Of a DNA stretch of 64,000 nucleotides, positions 54,974 through 64,000 are shown piece by piece. Position numbers and translations under genes: made by a program. Every line of letters begins with the position of its first letter. Within the stretch, counting starts at the first letter, position 1. Source of the DNA: Paenibacillus rubinfantis (GTDB taxonomy: Bacteria > Bacillota > Bacilli > Paenibacillales > Paenibacillaceae); NCBI RefSeq assembly GCF_001486505.1, contig NZ_LN909065.1:992001-1056000 (forward strand), given 5' to 3'. The notes beneath the pieces were generated by a model, which was not told the DNA's origin, did not search any database, and worked only from the letters and a program-made list of their open reading frames with translations.

Positions 54974-55831
54974 CTAGCCCAAAACCCCCGGCTGCGGGGT
55001 CACGCCAAATGCGGCGGCCAGGTCGCGCAGCTGGGCGTCGGTGATCTTTTGCAGCACGGGGCGGTCGCCGAGCAGCATGTAGATTTGCGCCGCCTTTTCC
55101 ACCGTCTCGATCAAGCCAAACGCTTCGTCCATCGTTGTGCCGGTGCCAAAAATCCCGTGCTGCGGCCAGACGACAACGCGGTGCTCGCGCATCTTTGCGG
55201 CGGTCGCCCGCCCGATGTCCGGGCTGCCGGGCACCATCCACGGCACGATGCCGATGCCGTCGGGGAACACCACCAGACATTCCGTGCACATTTCCCACAG
55301 CGTTTTCGTCAGCTTTTTCTCGTCCAGCTCATGGACAAACGTCATCGCCAGCGCATGGGTTGCGTGGCAGTGCATGATGATGCGGTGCGCCGGGTCCACT
55401 TTCAAACGCTCGATATGGCTCATAAAATGCGCTGGCAGCTCGCTTGTAGGTACCGCCCCATCCCGCAATCCCCACAACACTTCAACTTGGTCGCCGCTCT
55501 CAGCCACCCGCAGCACGCCTAGGTTCGCTTCCGGATCGGAGATCACGTTTTTGAAATACTTGCCCGAGCCCGTCACGATAAAATAACGTCCCGCCAGCTC
55601 CTTCACCGGAAAAGCGAGCGGCAGCTTGCGGCGCCCCGCAGCAGGGGAGGTGCTCCCTAAATATTTTTCTACCTCCACCTCATCCAGCAAATAGCTGATA
55701 TTGCCCCCGTTGCGCTCATCCCAGCCCAGCCGCCACATATGGTACGTGATTTCCGCCATCTCCCGGATAAAAGGGACTTCCAGTCCCGGGATCCGCCAGC
55801 CTTGCTCCACTTCCGTTAACGTCGTACTCAC
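54974..55831 (-). CDS. rhaD: Rhamnulose-1-phosphate aldolase RhaD
   Basis: 285 residues from GTG 55829-55831, chosen because AAAGGAGAGG lies eight bases before it; a TTG eight codons earlier would place that site inside the gene. A class II aldolase: zinc ligands in [36 protein letters not shown], and [20 protein letters not shown]. It splits L-rhamnulose 1-phosphate into dihydroxyacetone phosphate and L-lactaldehyde. Last gene of rhaB-rhaA-rhaD. A second enzyme with the same activity is encoded at 62879. Confidence 0.95.
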   Translation of the reverse strand: MSTTLTEVEQGWRIPGLEVPFIREMAEITYHMWRLGWDERNGGNISYLLDEVEVEKYLGSTSPAAGRRKLPLAFPVKELAGRYFIVTGSGKYFKNVISDPEANLGVLRVAESGDQVEVLWGLRDGAVPTSELPAHFMSHIERLKVDPAHRIIMHCHATHALAMTFVHELDEKKLTKTLWEMCTECLVVFPDGIGIVPWMVPGSPDIGRATAAKMREHRVVVWPQHGIFGTGTTMDEAFGLIETVEKAAQIYMLLGDRPVLQKITDAQLRDLAAAFGVTPQPGVLG

Positions 55832-55888
55832 AGTAGGTTCCTCTCCTTTAATCAAGCTTATATTGTGAAAAAAAGCGAATCACCCTAG

Positions 55889-57145
55889 TTACCGAGCCGA
55901 TAGCACATTCGACTCGTAGTCTTTCACGTCCGCCAGCCAGGCTTCGCGCACCGGCACGCCTTGCGAAGCGCAGAAGTAATCCCAAATCGCGCCATACGGA
56001 TACGATTTAAGCTCTTCAACCAGCGCCAGCCGCGACGTATAGTCGCTGTCCAGCTCCAGCTTCTTCAACGTGTCGACCGGCTCCAGCAGCGCCCGCAGCA
56101 GCGCTTTTTGCGTGTTGCGCGTCCCGATGACCCAAGCCGCAATGTGATTGATGCTGCCGTCGAAGAAATCGAGGCCGATATGCGTGCGGTCCAACAGCTC
56201 GCCGCGAACCAGCTCGCGGGCGATTTCCAACAGCTCATCGTCCATCGTCACGACGTGGTCGCTGTCCCAGCGCACCGGACGACTAACGTGCAAGAGCAGT
56301 TCGCGCCCAAACAACAGCCAAGAGGATAGCTTGTTGGAGATCGTCTCTGTCGGATGGAAATGGCCGGCGTCGAAGCAGACCGCTTTGCCGCGCGATAACG
56401 CATAACCCATGTAAAATTCATGCGAGCCCACGACGTAACTTTCCGAGCCGATGCCAAACAGCTTGCTCTCCACCGCATCGATGTTGTACTTCTCGTCGAT
56501 CGGCTCAGCGAAAACTTCATCCAGCGCCTCCATCAGACGAGCCCGCGGCGTCAGCCGATCCACCGGCGAATCCTTGAAGCCGTCCGGGATCCAGACATTG
56601 GTCACGCAAGGCTGGCCGAGCTCCCGGCCAAACGATTCGGCGATTTTGCGCGACGCTTTACAATGGTCGATCCAGAACTTACGAATCTCCGGGTCCGGAT
56701 GGCTAAGCGTAAACCCGTCGTTGGCCTTCTCGTGTGAGAAACAGGTTGGGTTAAAATCCAACCCCAGCCCCCGCTCCTTCGCCCAATCCACCCAACCGGC
56801 AAAATGCCGCGGCTCCAGCGCGTCCAGCTCAACCGGTTCGTCCGTATCAGCGTAAATCGCGTGAAGATTAACTTTATGCTGACCCGGAATCAGGCGAAGC
56901 GCCTGGTCCAGATCTTGGCGCAGTTCGTCCGGCGTCCGCGCCCGTCCCGGATAACTGCCGGTTACCGCCAGGCCGCCGCCAAGCTCCTGCTCCTTGCGCA
57001 GGAATCCCTTAACATCATCCCCCTGCCAGCAATGCAGCGAGATTTTGATTTGAGCCAGCAAGGCCAGCGCGGCGTCGACGTCAACGCCATGGCGCTCATA
57101 TAGCTTTTTCGCTTCGTAATAGCTGGTTTGAATTGCGTTGTCCAT
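55889..57145 (-). CDS. rhaA: L-rhamnose isomerase RhaA
   Basis: 418 residues, the standard length. [40 protein letters not shown], the metal-binding [20 protein letters not shown] and [20 protein letters not shown] are family signatures. It converts L-rhamnose to L-rhamnulose. GAGGAGG precedes the ATG. It follows rhaB by 64 bp and precedes rhaD by 57 bp. Confidence 0.97.
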   Translation of the reverse strand: MDNAIQTSYYEAKKLYERHGVDVDAALALLAQIKISLHCWQGDDVKGFLRKEQELGGGLAVTGSYPGRARTPDELRQDLDQALRLIPGQHKVNLHAIYADTDEPVELDALEPRHFAGWVDWAKERGLGLDFNPTCFSHEKANDGFTLSHPDPEIRKFWIDHCKASRKIAESFGRELGQPCVTNVWIPDGFKDSPVDRLTPRARLMEALDEVFAEPIDEKYNIDAVESKLFGIGSESYVVGSHEFYMGYALSRGKAVCFDAGHFHPTETISNKLSSWLLFGRELLLHVSRPVRWDSDHVVTMDDELLEIARELVRGELLDRTHIGLDFFDGSINHIAAWVIGTRNTQKALLRALLEPVDTLKKLELDSDYTSRLALVEELKSYPYGAIWDYFCASQGVPVREAWLADVKDYESNVLSAR

Positions 57146-57209
57146 GTTTGCTCCTCCTCATGGCATAACTTAAATCACCTATCTCATCGGTTAATGCTCC
57201 AACCAACCG

Positions 57210-58667
57210 TCACCGGGCTAGTAAATCCGCAAACCGTCTCCGCGCTTCTGCAATCTGGTCGGCATTTGTCCCCCGAGGAACATACGTCCGGATCGAAAAA
57301 GACCGCCGAATCAGCTCCCGCCCTTCGCCGATATCGCGAATCGCGCCGCTGCTGATCATCTGCACCAACAAATTCCCCAGCGCCGTAGACTCCGTTGGCC
57401 CGGCTTCGACCGAAATCCCCGCCACGTCCGCCGTCCATTGGCACAGCAGCCCGTTGTTGGCTCCGCCGCCGACGATATGCAGTGTCTCCGGCTTTTGGCC
57501 GGTCAGCCGTTCAAGCTCCTGCAGGTACACGTCATAAGATAAAGCCAAGCTGTCAAAAATGCACCGCGCCACCGCGCCCGGCGTATCCGGAACGGGTTGG
57601 CCCGTCTCCACACAAAACCGACGAATCTCTTCGGTCATCTGCACGGGATTCAAGAACCGGTCATCGTTACAATTCATCAAGGATCGGAACGGTGGCACAG
57701 CCTCGGCCAGCTCCACCAGTTCCGCATAACTGTGCTGTTTTCCATAATCCTTGCGGACCTCCTGGATCAGCCACATGCCCATGATGTTTTTCAAAAACCG
57801 GTACGTGCCATACGCGCCCCATTCATTCGTATAGTTGCGTTCCATCGCTTCCGGCGTCGCCAGCGGCGTCTGCCGCTCCAGGCCGATCAGCGACCAAGTC
57901 CCGCTGCTGAGATACGCCCACGAAGCGCCGCTGGCCGGAACGCCCAGCACGGCGGAAGCCGTATCGTGCGTCGCCGTCACAATCAACTCGCATTCGGGCA
58001 GCCCGTATTCCCGGACCAGCTCCGGCTTGATCGAACCCAGCCGCGTTCCGGGCTCCGTCAGAGCCGGAAACTTCGACCGGGACAACCCCAGCAGCCCCAG
58101 CAAATCCGGGTCGTAATCGCGGGTTTGCAAGTTCAACAAGGCGGTAGTTGAGGCATTTGTCAGCTCGTTCATCTTCCGCCCCGACAACAAATAATATAGA
58201 TAATCCGGCACGAGCAGGACTTCCTTGGCCGCTGCCAATTCCTTTGGATCGTGCGCGTACAATTGATAGAGGGTATTAAAAGTCAAATGCTGAATGCCGG
58301 TTATCTCGTAGATCCGCGCAAACGGATAGGCCGCGTGCACCTGAGGAACCGCCTCAAGTGTGCGGGAATCGCGATAGGCGTAAACTTCGCCGATCCGCTC
58401 CCCTTTCTCATCCAGCAGAGCATAATCAACCGCCCAGGTATCGATGCCTAGCGTGCAGCGCTCGATGCCCAGCTTTTTGGCCTGCTGCAGGCCGCGGAGG
58501 ATCTCCCGGTACAAATGGTCGATATCCCAATAACAATGCCCGTCCCGCTCGGAAAACCCGTTCTCAAACCGGTGGATTTCCTGCAGCGCCAACCGTCCGT
58601 CCTGCAGCGTTCCCCTGACTAGCCTCCCGCTGGAGGCGCCGATATCAACGGCAACGTAATCTCTCAT
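57210..58667 (-). CDS. rhaB: Rhamnulokinase RhaB
   Basis: 485 residues, FGGY carbohydrate kinase. VAVDIGASSGRLVRGTL is the phosphate-binding start; GIDTWAVDYALLDEKGE, ATHDTASAVLGVPASG and HIVGGGANNGLLCQWTADVA follow in order. It phosphorylates L-rhamnulose. GAGGAG lies nine bases before the ATG. First gene of rhaBAD, behind a good sigma-A promoter, and divergent from a DeoR regulator. Confidence 0.96.
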   Translation of the reverse strand: MRDYVAVDIGASSGRLVRGTLQDGRLALQEIHRFENGFSERDGHCYWDIDHLYREILRGLQQAKKLGIERCTLGIDTWAVDYALLDEKGERIGEVYAYRDSRTLEAVPQVHAAYPFARIYEITGIQHLTFNTLYQLYAHDPKELAAAKEVLLVPDYLYYLLSGRKMNELTNASTTALLNLQTRDYDPDLLGLLGLSRSKFPALTEPGTRLGSIKPELVREYGLPECELIVTATHDTASAVLGVPASGASWAYLSSGTWSLIGLERQTPLATPEAMERNYTNEWGAYGTYRFLKNIMGMWLIQEVRKDYGKQHSYAELVELAEAVPPFRSLMNCNDDRFLNPVQMTEEIRRFCVETGQPVPDTPGAVARCIFDSLALSYDVYLQELERLTGQKPETLHIVGGGANNGLLCQWTADVAGISVEAGPTESTALGNLLVQMISSGAIRDIGEGRELIRRSFSIRTYVPRGTNADQIAEARRRFADLLAR

Positions 58668-58711
58668 CGCTCCGCGCTCCTCGCTCTGAAATGCTGCCTG
58701 TTCTTACTTCT

Positions 58712-58740
58712 ATCCTATGTCCGTTTTCTTTGATAGTCAA
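58712..58740 (-). promoter_or_regulatory. Sigma-A promoter of rhaBAD
   Basis: On the minus strand: TTGACT (58735-58740), 17 bp, TAGGAT (58712-58717). Next to the -35 lie repeated ACAACAT/AACATC words and ACAAACAAAG (58740-58775) that could be operators for the divergent DeoR regulator. A plus-strand promoter for that regulator (TTGATA, 17 bp, TGTTAT) overlaps the same bases. Confidence 0.7.
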
Positions 58741-58922
58741 CACAAACAAAGATGTTATATGTTGTTTTACTTCTGTTTTTGTCTATTCCGTGAAAAAACA
58801 CCATTCCCCACCGCCGTCAGATTCCTCAAATTGGTTGCCAAGCGCCCCTTTTTCTCGCTATGATGGGAAGGAACCAAGACCCTGGCGTCTTGATATTACG
58901 AACGGATCCCGAGGTGAACGCC

Positions 58923-59678
58923 ATGCTGGCGGCAGAACGCAAACAAAAAATCATTGATTTGCTTCATCAGGACAAGCGTGTCCTGGTATCCGAGCTTAGC
59001 CGGATGTTCGAAGTGACGGAGGAGACGATCCGCCGCGACCTGGAAAAGCTCGAGAAAGAAGGCATCGCAACCCGCTCCTACGGCGGTGCGATGCTCAACC
59101 GACACACCAACGAAGATTTGCCATATACGACTCGGAACACGCTAAATGTAGAGATCAAGCGGGACATCGCGCTGAAGGCTATCGACCTGGTGAACGACGG
59201 TGACACCTTGATGATCGATCCAAGTTCAACCTGCTTTGAATTTTTGAGGACCCTGCATTCCAAAAACAACCTCACCGTCATCACCAACTCCGTTAGCGTG
59301 CTGCATGAATTCGCCGGCTCGAACCTGAACATTATCTCGACCGGCGGTTCGCTGCGCGCCCGTTCCCTATCGCTGGTTGGCCCCGCCGCCCAGGAGACGG
59401 TGCAGAAATACAACGTCGACACCGCGATCATCAGCTGCAAAGGCATGTCGCCGGACAAAGGCATCTCCGATTCCAACGAGCCGGAATGCGAGCTGAAGAA
59501 GCATATGCTCCGCCATGCCGACAAAGTGATTTTGCTGGCCGACCATACGAAGTTTGATAAGAATGCTTTCGTCAAGCTGGCCGACTGGGAGCAGATCGAT
59601 TACCTCATAACAGACCAGCGTCCTTCCGACGCTTGGCTCGAGCTGCTCCACGACAAGAACATCGAAGTCCTGTATTAG
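58923..59678 (+). CDS. DeoR-family regulator of rhamnose genes (RhaR/YulB type)
   Basis: 251 residues from ATG 58923 (MLAAERKQKIIDLLHQDKRV), with GAGGTGA upstream; an ATG 63 bases earlier is possible but atypical in sequence. The DeoR helix-turn-helix is VLVSELSRMFEVTEETIRRD, and the sugar-phosphate sensor has TLMIDPSSTCFEFLRTL, VITNSVSVLHE, DTAIISCKGMSPDKGISDSN and ADHTKFDKNAF. Divergent from rhaBAD, it most likely represses it and may respond to rhamnulose 1-phosphate, as YulB does in Bacillus subtilis. Confidence 0.9.
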   Translation: MLAAERKQKIIDLLHQDKRVLVSELSRMFEVTEETIRRDLEKLEKEGIATRSYGGAMLNRHTNEDLPYTTRNTLNVEIKRDIALKAIDLVNDGDTLMIDPSSTCFEFLRTLHSKNNLTVITNSVSVLHEFAGSNLNIISTGGSLRARSLSLVGPAAQETVQKYNVDTAIISCKGMSPDKGISDSNEPECELKKHMLRHADKVILLADHTKFDKNAFVKLADWEQIDYLITDQRPSDAWLELLHDKNIEVLY

Positions 59679-59701
59679 CGCCGGTTCTTATCTCCCGGGC
59701 C

Positions 59702-60436
59702 TCAACCAACCAGCAGGGCAAAAACAACGCCCGGCCCATGCACGCCAATCGTGAGATCGTTTTCAATATCCGCCGAACGGCTGGGGCCGGAGATAAAATG
59801 GATGCCGGCAGGAAGCGCTTCCCGCCCGGCCTTATCAAACGTCTCCAGCACCTCTCCCAAGCGGGTTTTAAGCCGATCCACGGGGACGATGGCAAACAGC
59901 GCCGTCGGCAGCAAGCTGACTGAGCGCCCCTTCTCCGGGGCGGACCGAACGACCAGCGAACCGGTGTAGGCAACGGCGTAGTCCGCCGCCACGATGCCGA
60001 AGTCCGCCTCCGCCGCCCGGGTGATCCATGCCTCGGAACGATGCCCGTTCCATACGGACACCCGAGCCCCTTCAGCGGTAAGCACCTCATCAACACCCAG
60101 CTCCGCTAGCAACGGATCGTCCTGGCGCAAAATGTAACGGGCCCCCAGCGTCTGCGCCATAGCGGCAATATACGCCTTGGCGGCTTCGAAGTTGGCCAGC
60201 CGGACGACATGCCCCCCCGCCGCCGTAAAGTTCTCCTCAAAGCGAGCCAAACGCTCCTCCAGACTCCAATCCAGCTCTCTCCAGTACGCCGGCGCTCCCC
60301 GGAAAGGATGAGCCGGAGCCTCCCGCTGTCTCGGCCGCTTCAGCTTTCCGGCGATCCGGTCCATAAACTGCTCCTGCTTTTGCCGTGCTTCCGCTTCCTT
60401 CGTTTTCAGCCATTCATAATATTCGTTATCCATCAT
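59702..60436 (-). CDS. lutC: L-lactate utilisation protein LutC
   Basis: 244 residues from ATG 60434-60436 (MMDNEYYEWL), with AAGG eight or nine bases upstream; it overlaps the lutB end by 11 bp. A longer frame to 60538 would lie inside lutB. The LUD fold is seen in ADFGIVAADYAVAYTGSLVV, SAPEKGRSVSLLPTALFAIV and SGPSRSADIENDLTIGVHGP. With LutA and LutB it oxidises L-lactate to pyruvate. The stop is 23 bp from the convergent DeoR regulator. Confidence 0.93.
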   Translation of the reverse strand: MMDNEYYEWLKTKEAEARQKQEQFMDRIAGKLKRPRQREAPAHPFRGAPAYWRELDWSLEERLARFEENFTAAGGHVVRLANFEAAKAYIAAMAQTLGARYILRQDDPLLAELGVDEVLTAEGARVSVWNGHRSEAWITRAAEADFGIVAADYAVAYTGSLVVRSAPEKGRSVSLLPTALFAIVPVDRLKTRLGEVLETFDKAGREALPAGIHFISGPSRSADIENDLTIGVHGPGVVFALLVG

Positions 60437-62009
60437 AGGTTTGACCTTCTTTCCGTACTGTCGCATTTCCGTCTTGGTCTCCGGAAACTTCATGCGTTCG
60501 CCCAGGGACTCCATTGCCTTCGGGTCTCGCCGCCGCACGCTGGAGCAGCGCCTCCCTCATCCGCTCCTGCGCGACTGCTCCGGTCCCGGTTTGCTCGACG
60601 GACGCCCGCAGCTCATGTTGAAGCGAATCCCAGCGTTCGCGGAACGGCTGGTTTGCCAGGCTTGGCGCAACCCGGTAGCGGTTCCAGCCTTTCAGCGGGC
60701 CGATTTGCGCCGGGATTTCGCCGTTGCGAACGACCAAACGCTGCAACACCCTCCCTGCCTTCAGCACCTGGTGGAATCGTTTGGAGTTCGCCGTCACCGC
60801 GGCGAAGCCCTTCATCCCCGCTGTCTCCAGCTTGTTGCCATAGCCTTGCTCGACCTTACGCCGACGCAGATAGACTAGCATGTCGTGCAGCGGAATTTTG
60901 ACCGGACACGCTTCATAACAGGCACCGCACAAGCTGGAGGCCGAAGCGATATCGTCCCATTCCGCTACGTTCTTGTTCAGCGCTGGCGTCAGCACCGCCC
61001 CGATTGGGCCGCTGTACGTTCCGCCGTAGGCATGGCCTCCAATATGGCGGTATACCGGGCACGCATTCAGGCAAGCGCCGCAGCGGATGCAGTTCAGCAG
61101 CTCCTGGAACTCTGGATCGCCCAACTGCTCGGAGCGGCCGTTATCGAGGATAATAATATGCATCTCCTCCGGACCGTCTCCATCCGCGGAGCGACGCGGA
61201 CCGGTGATGCCGGACATATAAACCGTCAGCTTCTGACCGGTCGCCGAGCGCGGCAACAGCGTCGCCATGACCTCCAGATCGCTCCAGGAGGGGATGATGC
61301 GCTCCATGCCCATAAACGTAATTTGTGTTTTCGGTACCGTGGACACCATCCGAGCATTGCCTTCGTTCTCGAACAGCACGATCGAACCGGTCTCGGCGAT
61401 CGCGAAGTTGCAGCCGGTCATGCCGATGTCTGCCTCCAGAAACTTGGCCCGCAGCTTCCGACGTACGAAGCCCGCCAGCACGCTCGTCTCCGGCGGCAGC
61501 TCTTCCCCTGCCTCGCGGGACAGCAGCTCGGCGATCTGGTAACGGTTTTTGTGAATTGCCGGAATGATGATATGCGAAGGAGCTTCCCCGGCAAGCTGAA
61601 TGATATACTCGCCCAGATCGGTTTCGACCGTCTCCACACCCGCTTCCTCCAGCGCCCGATTGACGTGCAGCTCCTCGCTGACCATCGATTTCGACTTCAC
61701 GACGGAGCGCGCTTGCTTGCGGGCGGCAATCTCCAAAGCGATCCGCACCGCCTCTTCGCCGGTCGAGGCAAAATGAACATGCGCCCCATTCGCCCGCGCC
61801 TGCTCGGCGAACCGATGTAAGTAATAATCGAGATGCGCGATCGTATGCAGGCGAATTTGCCGCCCGCGTTCCCGCCATTCCTCCCAGTTCCCATGGTCAT
61901 CGGCGGCTTTCCGTTTTCCGTCGCGCAAACGCTCGGTCGTAAAGCGTACCGCTTTGCGCAAAAAGTCGTTGTTCAGCGCCAGATCCGCCCGCTCTTTCAC
62001 GCTGCTCAT
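60426..62009 (-). CDS. lutB: L-lactate utilisation iron-sulfur protein LutB
   Basis: 527 residues: an N-terminal LUD domain (VKSKSMVSEELHVNRALEEA; TGCNFAIAETGSIVLFENEG) followed by two 4Fe-4S motifs, CIRCGACLNACPVY near residue 310 and CGACYEACPVK near 360. The C-terminal tail from about residue 450 is longer than in Bacillus subtilis LutB and of low complexity. Its ATG overlaps the lutA stop (ATGA). Confidence 0.95.
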   Translation of the reverse strand: MSSVKERADLALNNDFLRKAVRFTTERLRDGKRKAADDHGNWEEWRERGRQIRLHTIAHLDYYLHRFAEQARANGAHVHFASTGEEAVRIALEIAARKQARSVVKSKSMVSEELHVNRALEEAGVETVETDLGEYIIQLAGEAPSHIIIPAIHKNRYQIAELLSREAGEELPPETSVLAGFVRRKLRAKFLEADIGMTGCNFAIAETGSIVLFENEGNARMVSTVPKTQITFMGMERIIPSWSDLEVMATLLPRSATGQKLTVYMSGITGPRRSADGDGPEEMHIIILDNGRSEQLGDPEFQELLNCIRCGACLNACPVYRHIGGHAYGGTYSGPIGAVLTPALNKNVAEWDDIASASSLCGACYEACPVKIPLHDMLVYLRRRKVEQGYGNKLETAGMKGFAAVTANSKRFHQVLKAGRVLQRLVVRNGEIPAQIGPLKGWNRYRVAPSLANQPFRERWDSLQHELRASVEQTGTGAVAQERMREALLQRAAARPEGNGVPGRTHEVSGDQDGNATVRKEGQTYDG

Positions 62010-62815
62010 GTCCCGCTCACCCCCTCATCCAGCAACTCCGCTAGATGCATGACGCGGACTGATTGCTGGCGGTGCCGCAGTTGGCCGGCGATGTTCATTA
62101 GGCAGGCCATGTCCAGTCCGGTCAACACCTCGGCGGATGTCTCCAGCACGTGATCGGCTTTTTCCGTCACCATCGCCCCGGAAATATCGGCCATTTTCAC
62201 CGCAAACGTCCCGCCAAAACCGCAGCAATCCTCCGCGAATGGAAGCGGGATGAGTTCCATGCCTTTTACGTTTTGAAGCAGCGCCATCGGCTCCTCCTTA
62301 ATCCCAAGCAAGCGGCTGCCATGACAGGACGGATGATACGTCACCTTATGCGGAAAAGACGCCCCCAGATCGGTTACGCCCAGCACCTGAACGAGGAACT
62401 GGGTAAATTCATACGACTTCGCTTTCAGCTCCTCGGCCATCTTGAGCCGAACCGGATCGTGCTCAAACAGCTTTGGATAGTGATGGATCATCCCGATACA
62501 CGAGCCCGAAGGTCCAATCACAAAATCACTGTCAGCAAAAGCCTCCAGCAACGTGGACGCCGATCGTCGCGCTTCCTCCCAATACCCGCTATTGAACGCC
62601 GGCTGGCCGCAGCAGGTTTGCCCTGGCGGAAATTCCAGACTAACCCCCAACCGCGCCAGCAACCGGGCCATCGCTTCCCCGATGCGCGGGTATAAGGCAT
62701 CGCCGATACAGGTGGCAAACATCGATACTTTGATGTTGGTCTTAGCTGTGTCCGCTGCCCCTGCCATCGACGTCACCGTTGCCGTTATCGTGTCCGCTTG
62801 ATTCCTCCGCTCCAT
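62006..62815 (-). CDS. lutA: L-lactate utilisation protein LutA (Fe-S oxidoreductase)
   Basis: 269 residues. Two CCG domains with paired Cys motifs: PGQTCCGQPAFNSGYWEEAR and the later FAEDCCGFGGTFAVKMADIS, plus YHPSCHGSR. A hydrophilic 28-residue leader precedes VSMFATCIGDALYPRIGEA; AGGAGG before the ATG at 62815 supports the long form. It follows rhaEW by 63 bp and begins lutABC. Confidence 0.95.
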   Translation of the reverse strand: MERRNQADTITATVTSMAGAADTAKTNIKVSMFATCIGDALYPRIGEAMARLLARLGVSLEFPPGQTCCGQPAFNSGYWEEARRSASTLLEAFADSDFVIGPSGSCIGMIHHYPKLFEHDPVRLKMAEELKAKSYEFTQFLVQVLGVTDLGASFPHKVTYHPSCHGSRLLGIKEEPMALLQNVKGMELIPLPFAEDCCGFGGTFAVKMADISGAMVTEKADHVLETSAEVLTGLDMACLMNIAGQLRHRQQSVRVMHLAELLDEGVSGT

Positions 62816-62878
62816 CCTCGCACCTCCTCTGATTTTGATCGACTTTCTTCTATCCTTCTCCCTCAGTCAAACTCCGCC

Positions 62879-64000
62879 TTATCTTACAAAAGCCGCCGGC
62901 ACGCCGCCGTCGATCGTCAGCATGCAGCCGGTTGTTTTTGCCGCCTTGGACGATGCAAAGAACGCGACCCCCTCGGCGATATCCTTCGGATAAATGTTCA
63001 CCAGCAGCGTCGTACGCTTGCGGTAATACTCCTCCAGCTGGTCCGGCTCAATCCCGTAAGCGGCCGCTCGCTCATTTCGCCAGTTGGAATTCCAAATCGC
63101 CGAACCTTGCAGAATCGCATCCGGCAAAATCGTATTTACCCGAATGCCCAGCTCCCCGCCTTCCGCCGCAATACAACGCGCCAAATGAGCTTCCAGCGCT
63201 TTGGCGGAGCTGTAGGCGGTGACGTTTTTGCCGGCGTACACTGAGTTTTTTGAGCCGATGAACACCATGCTGCCGCCAAGCCCTTGTTCCTTCATGAGCT
63301 TGAACGCTTCCCGGGCAACGAGGAAATACCCGGTTCCAAGCACGGACATATTCAGATTCCATTCCTTCAGCGACGTTTCCGTGAACGGGCTGGATGTGGC
63401 TAGGCCGGCGTTGTTGACAATAATGTCGACGCCGCCGTAGGTTAAAGCGGTTTCGGCGTAAGCCGCGGCAATCTGCTCCTCCTGCGTGACATCCATCTTC
63501 ACCGCAAGCGCCCGGTTCTCGCCGTATTGGGCATTGATCTCGGCAGCTACCTTTTGTGCGCCTTCGAGGTTCAGATCTGCCAGCACGACATGCGCCCCTT
63601 CTCCGGCCAATCGCCGCGCCGTTTCGCTGCCGATGCCGCCCGCGCCGCCGGTAATCAACGCAACCTTACGGGAAAACTCCGCTTCCGCCGGGGCCAACGA
63701 CAATTTGTACAGCTCCAGCGGCCAGTATTCCACATTGTAGGACTCGTTTTCGCTAAGCGATACGAATCTGCCGAGTGCAGTCGCACCCTTCATCACCGCG
63801 ATAGCTCGATGATACAACGCCCCGCTGAGCTTGGAGTTGACCCAGCTTTTGCCGGTGTTGAGCATGCCGACACCCGGAATCAGGATGACGCGCGGCGCGG
63901 CGTCGAACATCACGTCATTCGCCTGCTTATTGCGCTCGAAATAAGCTTGGTAACGCGCTTTGTAGTCGGCGATTCCCGCCGCTAGCTTCTCCTTGAGCCC
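62879..64000 (-). CDS. rhaEW: Bifunctional rhamnulose-1-phosphate aldolase/lactaldehyde dehydrogenase RhaEW (YuxG), C-terminal part
   Basis: The gene continues past the window edge: the frame is open from 64000 without a start. The visible 373 residues hold the end of the N-terminal aldolase part (IPGVGMLNTGKSWVNSKLSG, and NVEYWPLELYKLSLA) and a complete SDR domain with KVALITGGAGGIGSETARRL, NNAGLATSSPF, and the active site FIGSKNSVYAGKNVTAYSSA then K. The family cleaves rhamnulose 1-phosphate and oxidises the lactaldehyde to L-lactate. An ATG at 63910 is internal. It leads directly into lutABC. Confidence 0.93.
   Translation of the reverse strand, partial: GLKEKLAAGIADYKARYQAYFERNKQANDVMFDAAPRVILIPGVGMLNTGKSWVNSKLSGALYHRAIAVMKGATALGRFVSLSENESYNVEYWPLELYKLSLAPAEAEFSRKVALITGGAGGIGSETARRLAGEGAHVVLADLNLEGAQKVAAEINAQYGENRALAVKMDVTQEEQIAAAYAETALTYGGVDIIVNNAGLATSSPFTETSLKEWNLNMSVLGTGYFLVAREAFKLMKEQGLGGSMVFIGSKNSVYAGKNVTAYSSAKALEAHLARCIAAEGGELGIRVNTILPDAILQGSAIWNSNWRNERAAAYGIEPDQLEEYYRKRTTLLVNIYPKDIAEGVAFFASSKAAKTTGCMLTIDGGVPAAFVR

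Noticed and set aside
54756..55522. Plus-strand frame beginning in the heptamer repeat
   Set aside because: The frame starts in a microsatellite and continues antisense to rhaD, with no supporting signals.

Overview
The window comes from a low-to-mid GC, endospore-forming Firmicute, most likely Paenibacillus or a close relative. The evidence is a spoVAC-spoVAD-spoVAE block, the Bacillus-type yqeG-yqeH-aroE-yhbY-nadD-yqeK-rsfS operon, many YesM/YesN- and AraC-type regulators beside glycoside hydrolases and lipoprotein-dependent ABC sugar importers, and AGGAGG ribosome binding sites. No rRNA, tRNA, CRISPR array or phage was seen.

Layout. 1-4.9 kb: housekeeping operon (30S maturation GTPase, shikimate dehydrogenase, NAD synthesis, Ap4A hydrolase, ribosome silencing factor), all on the minus strand. 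5.0-9.6 kb: MoxR ATPase, DUF58 protein and transmembrane transglutaminase. 9.6-11.8 kb: three spoVA genes for dipicolinate transport, plus a 25-residue membrane peptide gene with its own ribosome binding site and terminator. 12-13 kb: M42 aminopeptidase. 13.3-31 kb: a sugar island with GH42 beta-galactosidase, a frameshifted GH95 alpha-fucosidase, an ABC importer with a YesM sensor kinase, GH31 alpha-xylosidase and GH3 beta-glucosidase, with two AraC regulators. Together these remove fucose, galactose, xylose and glucose, the residues of xyloglucan oligosaccharides. 31.3-32.3 kb: an IS1595-like protein with a degenerate catalytic domain behind a promoter carrying LexA-like boxes. 32.8-34.4 kb: an orphan YesN response regulator. 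34.6-44.3 kb: arabinan utilisation (two GH43, an AraNPQ-like importer, GH51 AbfA) with a divergent ArsR-type regulator. 44.4-47 kb: SDR, EamA transporter, LysR regulator. 47.4-53.9 kb: L-arabinose catabolism (araM-like, araB, araD, araR, araA) with recognisable AraR operators. 55-64 kb: L-rhamnose catabolism (rhaD, rhaA, rhaB, DeoR regulator) and a rhaEW-lutABC operon that can carry L-lactaldehyde through L-lactate to pyruvate.

How the genes work together. Extracellular and intracellular hydrolases release arabinose, xylose, fucose, galactose and glucose from plant cell-wall polymers. ABC importers bring oligosaccharides in. The ara genes yield xylulose 5-phosphate; the rha genes yield dihydroxyacetone phosphate and lactaldehyde. 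Candidate catabolite (cre) sites lie in front of several operons.

The least explained content is intergenic. At least three spacers hold arrays of short palindromic words repeated about every 50 bp, each spacer with its own word. One 28-bp sequence is shared by two spacers 44 kb apart, and another spacer holds a 265-bp near-identical direct duplication. Three microsatellites (7-, 8- and 9-bp units) are also present.
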